From JABDJL01 sp963664065 (GTDB lineage Bacteria; Pseudomonadota; Gammaproteobacteria; Xanthomonadales; SZUA-36), in contig OY760942.1 of the NCBI GenBank assembly GCA_963664065.1, positions 2,480,001 to 2,544,000 on the forward strand: a stretch of 64,000 nucleotides of DNA, in the 5' to 3' direction. Positions 62,388 to 64,000 of the stretch are shown one piece after another (positions within the stretch are counted from its first letter, which is position 1; every line of letters starts with the position of its first letter). The notes under the pieces are model-generated. The model had not been told where the DNA came from. It ran no database searches and saw only the letters and a program-made list of their open reading frames with translations. A program made the position numbers and the translations under genes.

Positions 62388-64000
62388 ATGCCTTCTCCAG
62401 CCGCCGCCAGCCTGTCCGGGCACACCCCGATGATGCAGCAGTATCTGCGCATCAAATCCGAGCACCCTGAATCACTGTTACTGTTCCGCATGGGTGACTT
62501 TTACGAGTTATTCTACGAAGACGCACGCAGGGCTGCAGAGTTGCTCGATATTACCCTGACCACGCGTGGAGAATCCAATGGTTCGCCGATTCCAATGGCC
62601 GGTGTGCCCTATCACGCTATCGAGAATTATCTCGCCCGGCTTTTACGCAGGGGCGTTTCAGCGGCAATTTGTGAACAAATCGGGTATCCTGCAACCAGCG
62701 AGGGTCCGGTTGCCAGAGAGGTAGTTCGGGTGGTCACGCCCGGCACCGTGACCGATGAAGCATTGCTTCGGGACCGGCATGACAATCTTCTCGCCGCGGT
62801 ATATTGCCAGGGTGACGAAATGGCCTTGGCCTGGCTGGACCTTTCTTCTGGCCTGTTCTCGGTCCGGAATATTCACTCAACCGCTGAACTGGATTCCCAA
62901 CTGGAACGGTTGCAACCCGTTGAAATTCTCGTGGCTGAGGACTCGCCATTGTTGTCTCATTTGGGTGAGCAAAGCAATGCAAGACACAGGGCTCCCTGGC
63001 ATTTTGACCTGGCGTCTTCACTCCATTTGCTGAACGAACAATTTGATACCCGTAACTTATCAGGTTTCGGAATTGAAGCAGAAAATCCAGTGATTTCAGC
63101 CGCCGGTGCCTTATTGCAGTACGTTCAGGAGACCCAGCGCACCTCCCTGCCCCACCTGCTTGGCATCCGCCTGGAGCAGGAGGACGCACACCTGCATATT
63201 GACGCACCCACTCGCCGCAACCTTGAACTGTTGACCCACCCCATGGGCGAAAATCAACTCACAGTGGTTGGTGTCATGGACACAACGGTCACACCTATGG
63301 GTGGGCGCTTGCTGAGGCGATGGATTGCCAATCCCATTCGGGATCGCGAACAGTTGTCATGGAGGCATCAAACCATCGGCGCCTTGCTGGAATCCAATGC
63401 TCTTGACGAACTCCGCGAGCTCTTGCGCGGCGTAGGCGATGTGGAAAGGATTATGTCGAGAGTGGCACTATCCAGCGCCAGGCCCCGGGACCTTTCCACA
63501 TTGCGCAGCGCCCTGGCCATGGTGCCCCGCTTGCGTGCGCTTATCGACAGCCAGGATCAAACCAGGCTGGTACAACTTGCAGAAAGTCTGCCAGTGTTTC
63601 CTGAAATTCATGGCGTTCTTCAAAGCGCACTGGTGGACGAGCCACCCGTGCTGGCCCGTTCCGGCGGCGTCATTCGCAAGGGTTTTGACACGGAACTGGA
63701 TGATTTACGGGATTTATCGGAAAACGCCAGCGAATTTCTTCAGCAGTATGAGCAGCGCGAGCGAGAGCAGTCCGGAATCCCAACATTGAAGGTGGGTTAC
63801 AACCGGGTGCATGGTTATTACATCGAGATATCCCGGACCCTGGCAGACCGTGTTCCGACGCATTACACGAGGCGCCAGACACTAAAATCAGTCGAACGCT
63901 ATATCACCGAGGAGCTGAAGACCTTCGAAGACCAGGTTCTGTCAAGCAGGGAACGTGCCATGACGAGGGAGCAGCATTGTTATGAGCAACTGATTCAGGA
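62388..64000 (+). CDS. mutS: DNA mismatch repair protein MutS, 3' end outside window
   Basis: 537 residues visible from the ATG at 62388. The mismatch-recognition domain has LLLFRMGDFYELFYEDARRA with the Phe-x-Glu wedge motif (GDFYELF); then the connector, lever (LELLTHPMGENQLTVVGVMD) and the start of the clamp (GVIRKGFDTELDDLRDLSEN; KVGYNRVHGYYIEIS). The ATPase domain lies beyond base 64000. Forms the usual divergent pair with pncC. Confidence 0.97.
   Translation, partial: MPSPAAASLSGHTPMMQQYLRIKSEHPESLLLFRMGDFYELFYEDARRAAELLDITLTTRGESNGSPIPMAGVPYHAIENYLARLLRRGVSAAICEQIGYPATSEGPVAREVVRVVTPGTVTDEALLRDRHDNLLAAVYCQGDEMALAWLDLSSGLFSVRNIHSTAELDSQLERLQPVEILVAEDSPLLSHLGEQSNARHRAPWHFDLASSLHLLNEQFDTRNLSGFGIEAENPVISAAGALLQYVQETQRTSLPHLLGIRLEQEDAHLHIDAPTRRNLELLTHPMGENQLTVVGVMDTTVTPMGGRLLRRWIANPIRDREQLSWRHQTIGALLESNALDELRELLRGVGDVERIMSRVALSSARPRDLSTLRSALAMVPRLRALIDSQDQTRLVQLAESLPVFPEIHGVLQSALVDEPPVLARSGGVIRKGFDTELDDLRDLSENASEFLQQYEQREREQSGIPTLKVGYNRVHGYYIEISRTLADRVPTHYTRRQTLKSVERYITEELKTFEDQVLSSRERAMTREQHCYEQLIQ

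Overview
The window is chromosomal DNA of a gammaproteobacterium that I cannot place to genus. The evidence is gene order: queG facing nnr-tsaE-amiB; mltD/gloB facing a methyltransferase-rnhA-dnaQ operon; thrS-infC-rpmI-rplT-pheS-pheT-ihfA-merR next to tRNA-Pro; dnaX-ybaB-recR with 4.5S RNA; and mutS/pncC-recA-recX-alaS-csrA-tRNA-Ser. All of these are conserved neighbourhoods in that class. Protein families and ribosome-binding sites agree.

Layout. 1-7.1 kb: cell-wall amidase, tRNA and metabolite-repair genes, a class III aminotransferase, the remains of a class D beta-lactamase, and an AhpD-like protein. 7.1-15.8 kb: a WYL regulator coupled to gltX, then a type IV pilus minor-pilin operon (fimT-pilW-pilX-pilV, with an unusually large PilV-like protein) opposite a pilE-like pilin. 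15.9-23.6 kb: MltF, DnaQ, RNase HI, GloB, MltD, an M23 peptidase and FolE2. 23.8-27.8 kb: a decayed genomic island in tRNA-Pro, bounded by a 49-bp direct repeat, holding a truncated amidase, an IS3-family element and a truncated tyrosine integrase. 27.8-35.2 kb: the translation operon from thrS to merR on the minus strand, with a possible threonine attenuator in front of thrS. 35.2-36.2 kb: a higBA toxin-antitoxin locus (toxin gene broken by a stop codon) lying between two copies of the thrS leader.

36.9-40.7 kb: a second small island between a partial and an intact tRNA-Val. It carries a DUF222/HNH endonuclease gene interrupted by an IS3-family element; the gene contains three perfect 18-bp palindromes and ends inside the tRNA remnant. 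40.8-49.7 kb: dnaE, a lytic transglycosylase, msrA, tesB, a P-loop kinase, sbcB and a ComEA-like protein. 49.7-52.7 kb: recR, ybaB, dnaX and 4.5S RNA. 52.7-56.5 kb: both subunits of an aconitase X enzyme, a KDPG-type aldolase whose end is replaced by a second copy of the same IS, and a fragment of the tRNA-Pro-island IS. 56.9-64 kb: tRNA-Ser, csrA, alaS, recX, recA, pncC and the first two thirds of mutS.

Most of the window is housekeeping: peptidoglycan turnover, translation, and DNA replication and repair. Novelty is concentrated in the two tRNA islands, the duplicated thrS leader around higBA, and the sequence-level palindromes in the HNH and aconitase X genes. I saw no CRISPR array, phage structural module or recognisable defence island.
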